Position numbers and translations under genes: made by a program. Below are positions 49,813-58,394 of a stretch of 64,000 nt of DNA, in pieces. Origin of the DNA: an uncultured Clostridium sp. (GTDB taxonomy: Bacteria > Bacillota > Clostridia > Clostridiales > Clostridiaceae); the NCBI GenBank assembly GCA_903789665.1, contig CAIFEX010000006.1, forward strand, positions 1 through 64,000. Direction: 5' to 3'. The notes under the pieces are model-generated. The model was not told where the DNA came from and searched no databases. It saw only the letters and a program-made list of their open reading frames with translations. Every line of letters starts with the position of its first letter. The first letter of the stretch is position 1.

Positions 49813-49871
49813 TTAGCACTTATATTACTTGAGTGCTAATTTTATTTTAGCAATAATTCACTCTTTGTCAA
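49813..49871 (-). promoter_or_regulatory. htpG promoter with CIRCE (HrcA) operator
   Basis: On the minus strand TTGACA (49866-49871), 16 bp and TAAAAT (49844-49849) are followed at once by TTAGCACTC-N9-AAGTGCTAA (49813-49839). This is the CIRCE inverted repeat with a single mismatch from TTAGCACTC-N9-GAGTGCTAA. The operator covers the start of transcription. Confidence 0.88.
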
Positions 49872-49893
49872 TACGTTTTTGCAAATTTATTTG

Positions 49894-51120
49894 TCATGAA
49901 TTGTTTTTTAAACTTTGAATCAATTTTACCGGATTAATTATTCTAGCCGAACTACATGATTTGATGTTTTTACCAAATTCAATAGCACTTCCAGTTCTCA
50001 ATGCTGTTTCCCAAAATTCATCGGGAGTTATGCTTGGCTTAATTTCACAGGCAAGAGCATAAACACCTGCTATGTAAGGAATTGACCAACTCCAACCACC
50101 TTCCCTGTAGAAAACATAATCCTTACATCCTGTAGGACTTGCCGTACATCTTGAGTCCATTGGAACAAGCAGTGTATTATTCAAATCATATTTTCCTCCA
50201 TAATACTCTTTTTGCCAGAATAAGCCTGGATTATAAGACGAAGAAACATCAGGATCAGACAAAGGGTTTCTTCCAAGTCCATTAAATTTAAATCCATAAG
50301 TATTTTTAAGTGATGATGAAACTACAAATATATTTTCTTTTTTAGCTCTGTCCACCGCTTTTATCACTTCACTATAACCAACATCTGTCGGGTTCCATCC
50401 TATTGAAATGGAAATAACTCTTATCTTTTTACCCTGAGGTAAATTTTTATTGAGTTTTATTATTCTATTTATGGCACGCGCAGTATAATTAAAATTTATT
50501 TTTGATTTCTGGGCTATATCCATAGGATCCTGTCCTATATAATATAAATCAGATTTTGGAGCAATACCTGTTTTTTTGCCAACAGCTATTGAGGCTACTG
50601 CAGCTCCATGCATTGAAGTTTCACGCCCACAATGAAGCTCTTCGTAAGATTTGACATTATCTTTATATTCAGCATGATTTACAAGAAGGCGCTGATCTAT
50701 TATTGCAATGCCAATATTTTTCCCATTTATTCCCAAGTTATGAAGAGTTCTTATCCCAAGTCCTGGATTTTTCCCTAATGACATAATTTTCTCGGGTAGA
50801 GAAATTGATACTATATTTTGAGGCCATTTTGTCCTACTATCAAAACTTGAATTTAGAAGTTCTTTTTTCTTTCCATCAATATCAGCTCCCGATAAATCCT
50901 TTGAACGTAAATCTATTTCTTTGTTGTTTTTAAAATTTGAACTTAACTGTGACAGATTATTTACTTTTCTGACCTTCCAATTTGCCGGTGTCACTTTTAC
51001 TGCAATTCCAACAGTATCTTTATTTAATGCAGTATTGGGTCTTGCCAGCATACTTAAAGGTATCATGCTAATAATAAACATTATAAACACCATAATTAGA
51101 ATTTTATACTTTCTCTTCAT
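49894..51120 (-). CDS. S8 (subtilisin-like) serine peptidase, membrane-anchored or secreted
   Basis: A 408-residue protein with a basic N-terminus and a hydrophobic segment (ILIMVFIMFIISMIPLSML), either a signal peptide or an anchor. The catalytic triad can be placed as Asp in IGIAIIDQRL, His in TSMHGAAVASIAVG and Ser in GGWSWSIPYIAGVYALA. The usual GTS at the active serine is GWS here, and the His box is more divergent than in subtilisin. About 110 residues before the catalytic domain may be a propeptide. The target is unknown. It is monocistronic. Confidence 0.78.
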   Translation of the reverse strand: MKRKYKILIMVFIMFIISMIPLSMLARPNTALNKDTVGIAVKVTPANWKVRKVNNLSQLSSNFKNNKEIDLRSKDLSGADIDGKKKELLNSSFDSRTKWPQNIVSISLPEKIMSLGKNPGLGIRTLHNLGINGKNIGIAIIDQRLLVNHAEYKDNVKSYEELHCGRETSMHGAAVASIAVGKKTGIAPKSDLYYIGQDPMDIAQKSKINFNYTARAINRIIKLNKNLPQGKKIRVISISIGWNPTDVGYSEVIKAVDRAKKENIFVVSSSLKNTYGFKFNGLGRNPLSDPDVSSSYNPGLFWQKEYYGGKYDLNNTLLVPMDSRCTASPTGCKDYVFYREGGWSWSIPYIAGVYALACEIKPSITPDEFWETALRTGSAIEFGKNIKSCSSARIINPVKLIQSLKNNS

Positions 51121-51238
51121 GCAGAATGTCTCCCCATTTTTTTAATTTTATTATATATAAATTCTAATATTTATTTCTAAAGAAAAATTTATAAAACCAA
51201 TTAAGATTTAATTAAGATTTCACGTTTAAACTTTGACA

Positions 51239-51275
51239 TTTAAAATAAGGCCCCATCCTTTTAGGATGAGGTCCT
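51239..51275 (-). terminator. Terminator of the SASP gene
   Basis: A 12-bp stem with one bulge (minus-strand AAGGACCTCATCC with GGATGGGGCCTT) followed by ATTTTA, right after the stop codon. Confidence 0.7.
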
Positions 51276-51279
51276 TACA

Positions 51280-51459
51280 TTACTTCAATTTTTTTTCATA
51301 CTTTTCAACCATTTTCTTAACCATCTGGCCGCCTACAGAAAAATTATTTATTGAATTGGTTTTTTTGTTGTTTGCAGCCAATTCCCTGGCTGCTTCCATT
51401 TTTAATCTTTCCATACCAACTCTAGCTTCGGGGACCAATATTCTATTTCTTCTAGACAT
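51280..51459 (-). CDS. Alpha/beta-type small acid-soluble spore protein
   Basis: A 59-residue protein beginning MSRRNRILVPEARVGMERLK and ending VGGQMVKKMVEKYEKKLK. Both ends match the conserved halves of alpha/beta SASPs, including the E-A/E-(L/I)A region cut by the germination protease GPR. It coats spore DNA and protects it from UV and heat. AGAGGAGATG precedes the ATG. It should be under sigma-G, but I could not place that promoter with confidence. It shows that the organism sporulates. Confidence 0.9.
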   Translation of the reverse strand: MSRRNRILVPEARVGMERLKMEAARELAANNKKTNSINNFSVGGQMVKKMVEKYEKKLK

Positions 51460-51598
51460 AAAATTATCATCTCCTCTACAATAGTTTGTACACTTCAGTG
51501 AAATATATAATAGGATTTGACTCAGTTCAACTTATTTTTAAAATAAAATTTCTTCTGCTAAAGCCAACATGAACTATATTTTCAATTTATTTGATTAT

Positions 51599-51627
51599 TT
51601 GCATTACAAACAACATTGTAGTAAAAT
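51599..51627 (+). promoter_or_regulatory. Sigma-A promoter of the plus-strand S-box transcript
   Basis: TTGCAT (51599-51604), 17 bp and TAAAAT (51622-51627), about 28 bases ahead of the aptamer. Confidence 0.6.
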
Positions 51628-51654
51628 AAATTTTATATAACTTAATAACATTCT

Positions 51655-51773
51655 CTTATCAAGAGCGGTGGAGGGACTGGCCCTTTGAAACCCGACAACC
51701 GGACATCTGATATGTACCGGTGTCAATTCCTGCAAAGTGAACCAAATTGATTTAGGTTGCTTTGAAAGATAAG
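51655..51773 (+). promoter_or_regulatory. SAM-I (S-box) riboswitch, variant, ahead of a DUF2325 gene
   Basis: CTTATC/GATAAG P1 with GAGGGACTGGCCC, CCGACAACC and GGTGTCAATTCC. Compared with the other copies, the pair in CCGGCAACC/GGTGCC changes from G-C to A-T on both sides, so the P3 helix is kept by a compensating change. This argues the aptamer is under selection. Confidence 0.88.
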
Positions 51774-51809
51774 AAAAATACCATACATAATTTTTTATAA
51801 ACTGCAATT

Positions 51810-51849
51810 GAAAGCTATTTTTCTTATTTAGAGAGAAATAGCTTTTTTA
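51810..51849 (+). terminator. Terminator of the plus-strand S-box
   Basis: AAAGCTATTT pairs with AAATAGCTTT around a short inner stem, followed by TTTTTAT. It lies between the aptamer and the DUF2325 ribosome-binding site. Confidence 0.8.
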
Positions 51850-51876
51850 TATTACAAAAAATTGGAGGTATGTCTG

Positions 51877-52167
51877 ATGGGAATTTTAGTAGTAGGCGGA
51901 GATAGAATTGAAAACATAAAAAACAAATTAAAGGAAAATGGGTTCGATAAAATAGTACATGTTACCGGCAGAAAAAAAGGGGATAGGAAGATAAAAATTC
52001 CCTCAAACACCGACTTAGTTATGATTCTTATAGATTACATAGGACATAACCTGGCTGAAATAGTAAAACAGCAGTCAAAACAAAATAATATCACTATAGT
52101 GTTCTGCAAAAATTCCTGGCCCAGCATAAATAAAAACATAAATACCTATATGAAAAAAATGCCTTAA
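51877..52167 (+). CDS. DUF2325 protein, 96 aa, under SAM riboswitch control
   Basis: A 96-residue protein starting MGILVVGGDRIENIKNKLKE and containing HVTGRKKGDRK and a final FCKNSWPSI, the DUF2325 pattern. The family has a Rossmann-like fold and no firm function. The ATG is 8 nt after GGAGG; an upstream TTG frame start at 51862 would overlap that site. It is one of the few plus-strand genes and is expressed from an S-box leader, so it is likely linked to methionine or SAM shortage. It converges with the methyltransferase gene and overlaps its end by 4 bp. Confidence 0.82.
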   Translation: MGILVVGGDRIENIKNKLKENGFDKIVHVTGRKKGDRKIKIPSNTDLVMILIDYIGHNLAEIVKQQSKQNNITIVFCKNSWPSINKNINTYMKKMP

Positions 52168-52751
52168 AATTTTTTACCCACATATATGTAAAATTCATGA
52201 TCATCCTGAAGATAAAGTGGATAAAATCCCTTTTTCTCTGCAGCCCCTGCCAATTTATCTATATCCACCAGCAGGTTGGAATCTATTGTGTCCCCTATTT
52301 TACTATGATGGGAGTTTATTTTATCTTTACTCTCTATATGTGCTATTGCAAGTTTTCCCTCTGGATTCAGCAAATTATAAGATTTCTCAAAAAACTTTTC
52401 TTTGTCTTTCAAGTGGGGATAGCAGGAATAAGCTATTATACAATCATATCCCTCTTTACTTTCATATTTAAAAAAATCAGCTATTTGAAAATTTAAATTT
52501 GAGTATTTATTTTTTCTTCTAGAAACTTTTATCATATTTTCTGCAATATCAATTGCAGTTATGCTGCCATTTTTACCTATTTTCCGTTCCAGATAAGGTA
52601 TGAGGACTCCGGTTCCACTTCCAACATCCAAAACTTTTTCCCCTTTTGCAAAGTCTATGCTTTCAATCACATGATTTACCTTCTCCGGAGGATGGCAGCA
52701 CATATTGTCCCAATTTTCAGCTACTATATTAAAAAATTCTCTATCTTCCAT
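52164..52751 (-). CDS. Class I SAM-dependent methyltransferase
   Basis: A 195-residue UbiE-like methyltransferase. Motif I is VLDVGSGTGVLIPYL, the acidic strand end is ITAIDIAENMI, and the later strand is YDCIIAYSCYPHLKD. A conserved N-terminal FFNIVAENWDNMCCHPPEKV resembles Methyltransf_11 proteins of clostridia. The substrate is unknown. The two adjacent cysteines and nearby His are of the type seen in metalloid-related methylases, but that is weak. It converges with the DUF2325 gene. Confidence 0.8.
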   Translation of the reverse strand: MEDREFFNIVAENWDNMCCHPPEKVNHVIESIDFAKGEKVLDVGSGTGVLIPYLERKIGKNGSITAIDIAENMIKVSRRKNKYSNLNFQIADFFKYESKEGYDCIIAYSCYPHLKDKEKFFEKSYNLLNPEGKLAIAHIESKDKINSHHSKIGDTIDSNLLVDIDKLAGAAEKKGFYPLYLQDDHEFYIYVGKKF

Positions 52752-52797
52752 TTTTAACCCCAGCCTTTAAACCACTTATAAAGTATTCTTACTATAA

Positions 52798-53670
52798 TCA
52801 ACTCAAGTCCACTACTTTGCTTACGCCAATTCCAATTGCATCTGGGCCGACGTGGCATCCTATACTACATGCCAGAGGATCATAGGTGATTTCTATATTT
52901 TCAAAGGCGGCAGATACTTCATTTTTCCACTTTACTGCCATTTCATCGTCTAGGAAACTTCCCGCAGCTCCTATCTTTATAAGTGTATTATCCACACTTG
53001 AAAATCGTAAATTGATATCATTTCTTATTGCCTCTATCATCTTCTTCTTGCATTTGTTCATTCCTCTGCTTACTGAAAAAGCATCCAATTTTCCCCCCTG
53101 GATAGTCAAAACAGGCTTTATATTTAAAGCAGAACTTATAGCTGCAGCTGCAGGAGTTATACGGCCCCCCTTTTTCAAATACTTCAACGTATTTACCGCA
53201 ATGTATATACTTGATTCATATGCATTTTTTTCTAAAAGCTTTTTTATATCGGAGGCTGAATAATTGTTTCTGGACAATCTTACAGCTTCTATAACCGATT
53301 GCTTTTGTGTAACGGATATCCTATGATTATTCACTACCTCCACACGCCCTTTATAATCTAATGCCAGGCCTGAAGCGGTATTATAAGAATTGCTTAATCC
53401 GCTGGACATCGGTATATACACGATCTCATCGCATCCATTATTTAGAATAGATTCCCACAAATTAACTACATCTCCCGGTGATGGCTGTGATGTTGAAACT
53501 CTCTTTCCTGACATGAGACTATCATAAAATAATTTTTGGGTCATATTTTTCCCTTCGAAGTATATATTATCTTCAATAATGACAGGCATAGGGAGTACAT
53601 AAATACCCCATTTTTGGGCTTCGTATTCAGATATTCCACTATTACTATCAGTTACAATAGCTATTTTCAT
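52798..53670 (-). CDS. DegV-family fatty-acid-binding protein
   Basis: A 290-residue DegV protein. It begins IAIVTDSNSGISEYEA, has YIPMSSGLSNSYNTA near residue 90, and ends with CHVGPDAIGIG, the three family landmarks. In Gram-positive bacteria the family (FakB type) binds a fatty acid and presents it to the kinase FakA. The gene is alone here. Confidence 0.88.
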   Translation of the reverse strand: MKIAIVTDSNSGISEYEAQKWGIYVLPMPVIIEDNIYFEGKNMTQKLFYDSLMSGKRVSTSQPSPGDVVNLWESILNNGCDEIVYIPMSSGLSNSYNTASGLALDYKGRVEVVNNHRISVTQKQSVIEAVRLSRNNYSASDIKKLLEKNAYESSIYIAVNTLKYLKKGGRITPAAAAISSALNIKPVLTIQGGKLDAFSVSRGMNKCKKKMIEAIRNDINLRFSSVDNTLIKIGAAGSFLDDEMAVKWKNEVSAAFENIEITYDPLACSIGCHVGPDAIGIGVSKVVDLS

Positions 53671-53936
53671 TTAGCAGCAATACTCCTTATTATAATAAAT
53701 TTAGGTTTATCAAGGTAACCTATAACCTATAATTTAAAATTTTCAATCCAGCTTCTAAAAATGTACATAATATTTCTTTTGAAACTTCACACGGTTAAAA
53801 TTAGTCATATAATATTCTATCATCTTATTCTAAAATTTACAAAGGTTTAGTAGAAAGCCTGTTGTTCTAGCTGTAGAATGAAAATCTAGCTATTTTTTAT
53901 TAGATAACTGATACGTATAACAAACTATAGTATAAA
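53671..53936. other. Intergenic stretch of about 270 bp
   Basis: AT-rich DNA between degV and the cupin terminator. A weak hairpin (TAGCT...AGCTA then TTTTTT on the plus strand near 53868-53900) is visible, but there is no gene for it to terminate. No reading frame is supported. Confidence 0.4.
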
Positions 53937-53962
53937 AAACCTGCCCTTACAAAAAGGGCAGA
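53937..53962 (-). terminator. Terminator of the cupin gene
   Basis: CTGCCCTT and AAGGGCAG (53941-53962) form an 8-bp stem, followed on the minus strand by GTTTTTT. Confidence 0.8.
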
Positions 53963-53970
53963 CTTTTTCA

Positions 53971-54306
53971 TCAATGTTTTACAACTGTCAGAAGCATTTT
54001 AAACTTCTCAACAGCCTGAAGTGCATGCTGAATACCTGAGGGCATTATTATCGTCTCTCCAGAATTTACAGCAAAATTTTTATTTCCAATTGTAATGGAA
54101 GCTTTCCCATCAAGCACCTGCACCATTGCATCCCCGTCTGTCGTATGGGCACTTATTCCCTCTCCCTTATCTAGAGAAAACAGTGTAATGCTCACGGAGG
54201 GCGTTTGGGCGATGGTCCTGCTTATAACCTGTCCTTCACTATATTTTACCAGTTCTCTCAAATCCAGCACTTTTGAAAACCGTATGTTTTTAATTAAATT
54301 GTCCAT
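53971..54306 (-). CDS. Small cupin-domain protein
   Basis: A 111-residue single-domain cupin. Motif 1 is partly kept (GISAHTTDGDAMVQVLDG) and motif 2 is SGETIIMPSGIQHALQAV with its conserved His. Clostridial homologues are usually annotated simply as cupin and may bind a small molecule or metal. The single motif-1 His pattern is reduced (one His, no second His-x-His), so enzymatic activity is doubtful. It is monocistronic. Confidence 0.8.
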   Translation of the reverse strand: MDNLIKNIRFSKVLDLRELVKYSEGQVISRTIAQTPSVSITLFSLDKGEGISAHTTDGDAMVQVLDGKASITIGNKNFAVNSGETIIMPSGIQHALQAVEKFKMLLTVVKH

Positions 54307-54396
54307 AGTAATTAACCTCCCTACATTATCTATATATTATCTACTAAATAGTATAGGATTATTTCAAATAAAAATATGTAACCGATGTTACAATTT

Positions 54397-56112
54397 TTAT
54401 TGTATAGGATATGGGCTATTAAATCCTATATCATTAAGTTGCATGATGCCATCTGCATATCTATAATAAACATCAAAACCGCCTATACTGTCAGCATGAC
54501 AAGAACCTGATACTCCTCTACTCATCTTCAATCCATATATATCGTTGCCTATATTATACAAGCTGTATACCGGTCCATCTGAAACATATGGATTTATTTC
54601 AAGGCCCTCTGCTATGGCTGTCTGCAAAGCCGTATCATTTGTTAAATCTACAGAACAGCTCTTTCCAAACTTGTTCGAATACATATTGAGTGTATTACAG
54701 TTCAATGTAAATGAAAAAATATCAGGGCTTACATCATAATCTGAATAATTAGGATTTGAAAAGCCAGGATCTATTTTAACTAAACCGTTCTCATTTGCAG
54801 TTTCAATATCACAAGTTTCATTACCGGTGTTACCGCCTATTTCAGCTATAGATATTATTTCAGGTGATCCATCTCCTGTTACATCTGCCAGTATAATTTG
54901 TCCATAACCAAAATAACTATTACCCACGAGTTTTGAAGAAATTAATTGTCCGTTGAAAGCATTCTGAACATATAATGTCACATTCCGATTATTATTTATA
55001 CCGCCAGTTAATATAAGATTTTCAAGACTACCATTATTATTTATATCTGCAGTTTTTAAATCAATAATCTCTTGTCCATTAAAACTTCCACCTGTATCTA
55101 ATTTATTTCCATTAAAACAGCTTTCCACATCTGATGATATAGAACCTTGTCCACCCAAAACCGTCACATTATTACTATCTAGAGAATCTATATAGTCTTT
55201 CTGACTGCTGATGTTTTTACCATCAGTTAGTATTGTCGGTGCATTTAATTTTGCCGCAAGCGCTGCTCCTGATAAAGCATCAGGGAAATTCTCTCCATTA
55301 GCAAGTACCACATTTTTAGAATCTGACTTAAAATAATCAGCCACTTTTAGCGATGTTTCATATCTATTGTTCCCACTAATTCTTACAATATTTTCATCGT
55401 TTATACTAGATAATTTATTTTTTAACTGAGTCTGAATATTACCATTTAATACTCCGGTACCACCAATAATATAAACTTTTGACGGATTTATAGAAGAAAT
55501 TTTATTCATAATAGTATCTGGTATACTATTATTCTCGCTCATGAATATAGGGTATCCTTTGGACGCCGCAATACTTGATATACTTAGAGCATCAGGAAAA
55601 TTAAATCCATTTACTATAACTACAGGGGTACCAATTTCAACATTCATTTCATTAACTATTGATCTGTTGGTATCAAATCTATTTGCACCACCTAATCTTT
55701 TGATATTCTTATAATATCGTTGAAGTCCATACAATGTATCATTACTTATTGAACCTTCTCCGCCAAGCAGGTATATATTACTGTTTTCTGATAGATGCTT
55801 GCTCATATAACCCATCCATTCATATGAATTTGGACTGTCAATATCATCAACAAGTAATATAGGTGCATTTAATTTTTTTGAGAGAGTAGCCCCTGCTAAT
55901 GCATCAGGGAAATCCTTTCCACTAGCAAGTATTACGTTATTAGCTATACCAGGATTAACTTGACTGGCAATATAAGAAGACGTACTATATCTATCTTGTC
56001 CTGCTAACCTGATAACATTATAATACTTTGACTGTGCAAAAACCTTGTAAAAGGGTGCTATAAATAATAAAATTACCGCTGTTACGATTACTTTTGTAAT
56101 CTTTTTATTCAC
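54397..56112 (-). CDS. Surface protein with three CWB2 repeats and a C-terminal VCBS/FG-GAP-like domain
   Basis: A 571-residue secreted protein. The signal peptide runs through ITKVIVTAVILLFIAPFYKVFAQ. Three cell-wall-binding repeat 2 (PF04122) modules follow, each with a R-x-(A/G)-G-x-(D/N)-R-(Y/F) start and a NFPDALS/KDFPDALAG core: about residues 37-125, 135-230 and 240-335. CWB2 triplets hold proteins to anionic wall polymers in clostridia. The C-terminal about 220 residues contain D-(I/V)-(N/T)-(N/G)-(N/D)-G-S Ca-binding-like motifs (LKTADINNNGS, LADVTGDGSPE). The start is the GTG at 56112, 9 nt after GGAG; an ATG at 56121 lies directly on that site. The function of the C-terminal domain is unknown. 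Confidence 0.82.
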   Translation of the reverse strand: MNKKITKVIVTAVILLFIAPFYKVFAQSKYYNVIRLAGQDRYSTSSYIASQVNPGIANNVILASGKDFPDALAGATLSKKLNAPILLVDDIDSPNSYEWMGYMSKHLSENSNIYLLGGEGSISNDTLYGLQRYYKNIKRLGGANRFDTNRSIVNEMNVEIGTPVVIVNGFNFPDALSISSIAASKGYPIFMSENNSIPDTIMNKISSINPSKVYIIGGTGVLNGNIQTQLKNKLSSINDENIVRISGNNRYETSLKVADYFKSDSKNVVLANGENFPDALSGAALAAKLNAPTILTDGKNISSQKDYIDSLDSNNVTVLGGQGSISSDVESCFNGNKLDTGGSFNGQEIIDLKTADINNNGSLENLILTGGINNNRNVTLYVQNAFNGQLISSKLVGNSYFGYGQIILADVTGDGSPEIISIAEIGGNTGNETCDIETANENGLVKIDPGFSNPNYSDYDVSPDIFSFTLNCNTLNMYSNKFGKSCSVDLTNDTALQTAIAEGLEINPYVSDGPVYSLYNIGNDIYGLKMSRGVSGSCHADSIGGFDVYYRYADGIMQLNDIGFNSPYPIQ

Positions 56113-56195
56113 ACATAACATCTCCTTTTGTATACTTTAATATCATATTAACACTTTGTTAACAATTAGTAAACTATTTCAAGCAAAGATATATA

Positions 56196-56225
56196 GTTGA
56201 CCAATCAACCATATTGTGATATCTT
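56196..56225 (+). promoter_or_regulatory. Promoter and MarR-type operator of the efflux operon
   Basis: TTGACC (56197-56202), 17 bp and TATCTT (56220-56225) form a sigma-A promoter. The perfect palindrome GTTGA-CCAA-TCAAC (56196-56209) covers the -35 box, a usual place for a MarR-family repressor to bind. Confidence 0.6.
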
Positions 56226-56252
56226 ATATTAAGAAAATAAGAAGGGAATATT

Positions 56253-56717
56253 ATGGATAACAGCAGTGCCTCGATTTTGATTAAACTGACCAATAGTATA
56301 TATAGATGTACACAAATGTATGTAGATAAAAAGCTCAAGAGATTCGATCTCACTACAGGTACATACCCCTATTTACTTGCATTGAGAAAAAGAGAGGGTA
56401 TTAGCCAAAACAAACTGAGCAGAGAACTTAATGTAGATAAGTCTCTCTGCTCCAGATCCGTTAAAAAACTTACAAAGTTGGGATATATAAGATCAGAGGA
56501 AAATAAGGAGGACATAAGAGCCCATAAACTATATATAACAGACAAGGCAAAAAAAACAATACCCCAAATTATAAAAATCATACAACAGTGGATTCATATT
56601 TTAGTACAGGGAATTGACGGCAGGGAAACTGCAATCTCCATAAAATTTCTAGAACGGGTTTTAAATAACGGAACTATCTACAAGGAAAAATGCTGTGAAA
56701 GGATGAAGAAGACTTGA
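56253..56717 (+). CDS. MarR-family transcription regulator
   Basis: A 154-residue winged-helix regulator. The DNA-binding part has GISQNKLSRELNVDKSLCSRSVKKLTKLGYI and the wing ENKEDIRAHKLYITDKAK, both typical of MarR. It is followed with overlap by an MFS drug exporter, so it most likely represses its own operon until a toxic compound binds. A palindromic operator overlaps the promoter. Confidence 0.9.
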   Translation: MDNSSASILIKLTNSIYRCTQMYVDKKLKRFDLTTGTYPYLLALRKREGISQNKLSRELNVDKSLCSRSVKKLTKLGYIRSEENKEDIRAHKLYITDKAKKTIPQIIKIIQQWIHILVQGIDGRETAISIKFLERVLNNGTIYKEKCCERMKKT

Positions 56718-58138
56718 ATAATATTGACAAAATGACATACAAGAGAAGGTGGATTATTTTGTTCACCGTTCTTTCTGCCACATTTATGTCCACTCTGGAC
56801 GGAAGTATTGTAAATGTGGCTTTACCGGATATGTCTGCCAAGTTGAACGCACCTATGGCAGGCATTGAATGGGTTGTAACCGGATTTCTAATAGTTATTT
56901 CAGCTACCATTTTAATCTTTGGAAGATTAGGTGATATAAAAGGGAAAACCAGGATATTCAGTTTTGGAGTAGTGCTGTTTGTCCTTGGTTCTTTTCTTTG
57001 TGGTTTGAGTAATTCACTTGTATTTTTAATAGCCGCCAGATGTATACAAGCAGTTGGTGCCTCTGCAACCATGGCTACTAACCAGGGAATCATAACCCAG
57101 GTTTTTCCTCCTCATGAAAGGGGCAGCGCCCTGGGCATACTCGGAACATTTGTAGCCCTGGGTTCCATGGCAGGGCCGCCTCTGGGAGGTTTTATAGTTT
57201 CAGCTTTCAGCTGGAAATATATATTTTGGATAAATGTACCTATAGGGATAGCAGTGTTTATAACGGGTCTCAAAATATTTCCAAAATCTCACAGGACGGA
57301 TGAAAGCCTGGATACAAAAGGTTCTACTTTATTTATGATATTTACTGTCCTGCTATTTGGTGCCTTGGTTCAGGGACAGAGCACAGGATATGACAACCCT
57401 CTTATGATTTCCGCCTTTGTAATATCCATTGCAACTTTTATTATATTCATTGTTATAGAGAGCAAGATGGAGCTTCCGCTGCTGCAGCTGAATATTTTCA
57501 ACAACAGTCTGTTTTCCATAAGCATAATCTGCGCTTTTATTTCCTTCTGCGCCATAGGTGCCTCCAATATAATACTGCCTTTTTATTTTCAGGATACGAT
57601 GAAGCTTTCGCCGGCGGCAACAGGACTATTCATGATGGTATCACCCATAGTTCTCTCTGTAGTAGCACCTTTAAGCGGACATATGGCGGATAAAACAGGT
57701 TCGGAAGTACTTACTCTGTTGGGGCTTTCCATTACAAGCCTTGGACTATTTCTAATATCCACCGTAAGTGAATTTTCGCCTCTGAGAATGATAGTGATCT
57801 ATATAATAATAATGACCATAGGAAATGGAATGTTCCAGTCCCCAAATAATGTACTTGTAATGTCCACCGTATCAAAAGACAAACTTGGTATTGCAGGAAG
57901 TGTAAATGCACTGGTTAGAAATCTTGGCTTTGTTGTTGGAACCTCCCTTGCAACACTTCTTCTGTACAACAGAATGAGCAGCAAGATAGGCTATAGAGTA
58001 ATTGACTACATAAAGGGAAGAGATGATGTATTCATGTATGGAATGAAATATGTATACATCTCGGCTGCGGTATTTTGTCTGGTAGGTGTTTTGTTAACAG
58101 GTTTCAGATTATACAGCAGGAGATCAAAAGCAAAATAA
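56714..58138 (+). CDS. DHA2-family (EmrB/QacA) multidrug MFS transporter
   Basis: A 474-residue exporter with about 14 hydrophobic segments. TM1 motif LSATFMSTLDGSIVNVALPDM, loop FGRLGDIKGKTRIF and the motif C region LGTFVALGSMAGPPLGGFI identify the DHA2 drug:proton antiporter group. It starts at a TTG that overlaps the marR stop (TTGA); an ATG 18 bp later is an alternative. It is paired with its likely repressor. Confidence 0.9.
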   Translation: MNNIDKMTYKRRWIILFTVLSATFMSTLDGSIVNVALPDMSAKLNAPMAGIEWVVTGFLIVISATILIFGRLGDIKGKTRIFSFGVVLFVLGSFLCGLSNSLVFLIAARCIQAVGASATMATNQGIITQVFPPHERGSALGILGTFVALGSMAGPPLGGFIVSAFSWKYIFWINVPIGIAVFITGLKIFPKSHRTDESLDTKGSTLFMIFTVLLFGALVQGQSTGYDNPLMISAFVISIATFIIFIVIESKMELPLLQLNIFNNSLFSISIICAFISFCAIGASNIILPFYFQDTMKLSPAATGLFMMVSPIVLSVVAPLSGHMADKTGSEVLTLLGLSITSLGLFLISTVSEFSPLRMIVIYIIIMTIGNGMFQSPNNVLVMSTVSKDKLGIAGSVNALVRNLGFVVGTSLATLLLYNRMSSKIGYRVIDYIKGRDDVFMYGMKYVYISAAVFCLVGVLLTGFRLYSRRSKAK

Positions 58139-58176
58139 CAGGACTGTCTTGTACGGGCAGTTCTGTTATTTTATCC
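58132..58176 (+). terminator. Terminator of the MarR/MFS operon
   Basis: A long 17-bp stem (58132-58148 with 58155-58172, one G-T pair or two), followed by TTTTA. It begins inside the MFS stop codon region and could also stop minus-strand transcription. Confidence 0.85.
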
Positions 58177-58197
58177 CTGTAGAATTAACCACATTCA

Positions 58198-58299
58198 TCA
58201 TCTATTCTTACGGGAAAATAATATAATAAATACAATTATCACTATTACAACCATACAAATGCTTATTATACTGCATATTATAATCAAACTCTTTATCAT
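58198..58299 (-). CDS. Possible 33-aa single-helix membrane peptide
   Basis: A short frame encodes a 33-residue peptide that is almost entirely Ile, Val, Leu and Cys (MIKSLIIICSIISIC and onward) and ends in the basic tail FSRKNR, the pattern of a small membrane protein or type I toxin-like peptide. A GGTGAGTGG sequence lies 4-12 nt upstream of the ATG. It lies between the MFS terminator and the LysM/GH18 gene. It has no recognisable family and no clear antisense RNA. It may be chance. Confidence 0.4.
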   Translation of the reverse strand: MIKSLIIICSIISICMVVIVIIVFIILFSRKNR

Positions 58300-58344
58300 T
58301 TTCCCACTCACCTGTTATCTGTATAATTATTTTCCGACCTTCTC

Positions 58345-58371
58345 ACAACATTTTATCAGATAAAATGTTGT
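58345..58371. repeat. 12-bp perfect inverted repeat
   Basis: ACAACATTTTAT and ATAAAATGTTGT are separated by 3 nt. There is no U-tract on the minus strand, so it is a weak terminator at best for the LysM/GH18 gene. It could be an operator or RNA hairpin for the small peptide frame. Confidence 0.55.
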
Positions 58372-58394
58372 AAAGCTACCTTTTTTATAAACGG

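Noticed and set aside
51604..51807. Minus-strand frame of 67 codons
   Set aside because: It lies entirely across the S-box aptamer on the plus strand and has no start signal.
56196..56209. GTTGACC resembling the metN/nifB leader motif
   Set aside because: Here it is part of a DNA palindrome at a promoter -35 box, without the following hairpin or terminator.
58345..58371. Inverted repeat as a terminator of the LysM/GH18 gene
   Set aside because: The stem is perfect, but no T-run follows on the minus strand, so it is listed as a repeat only.
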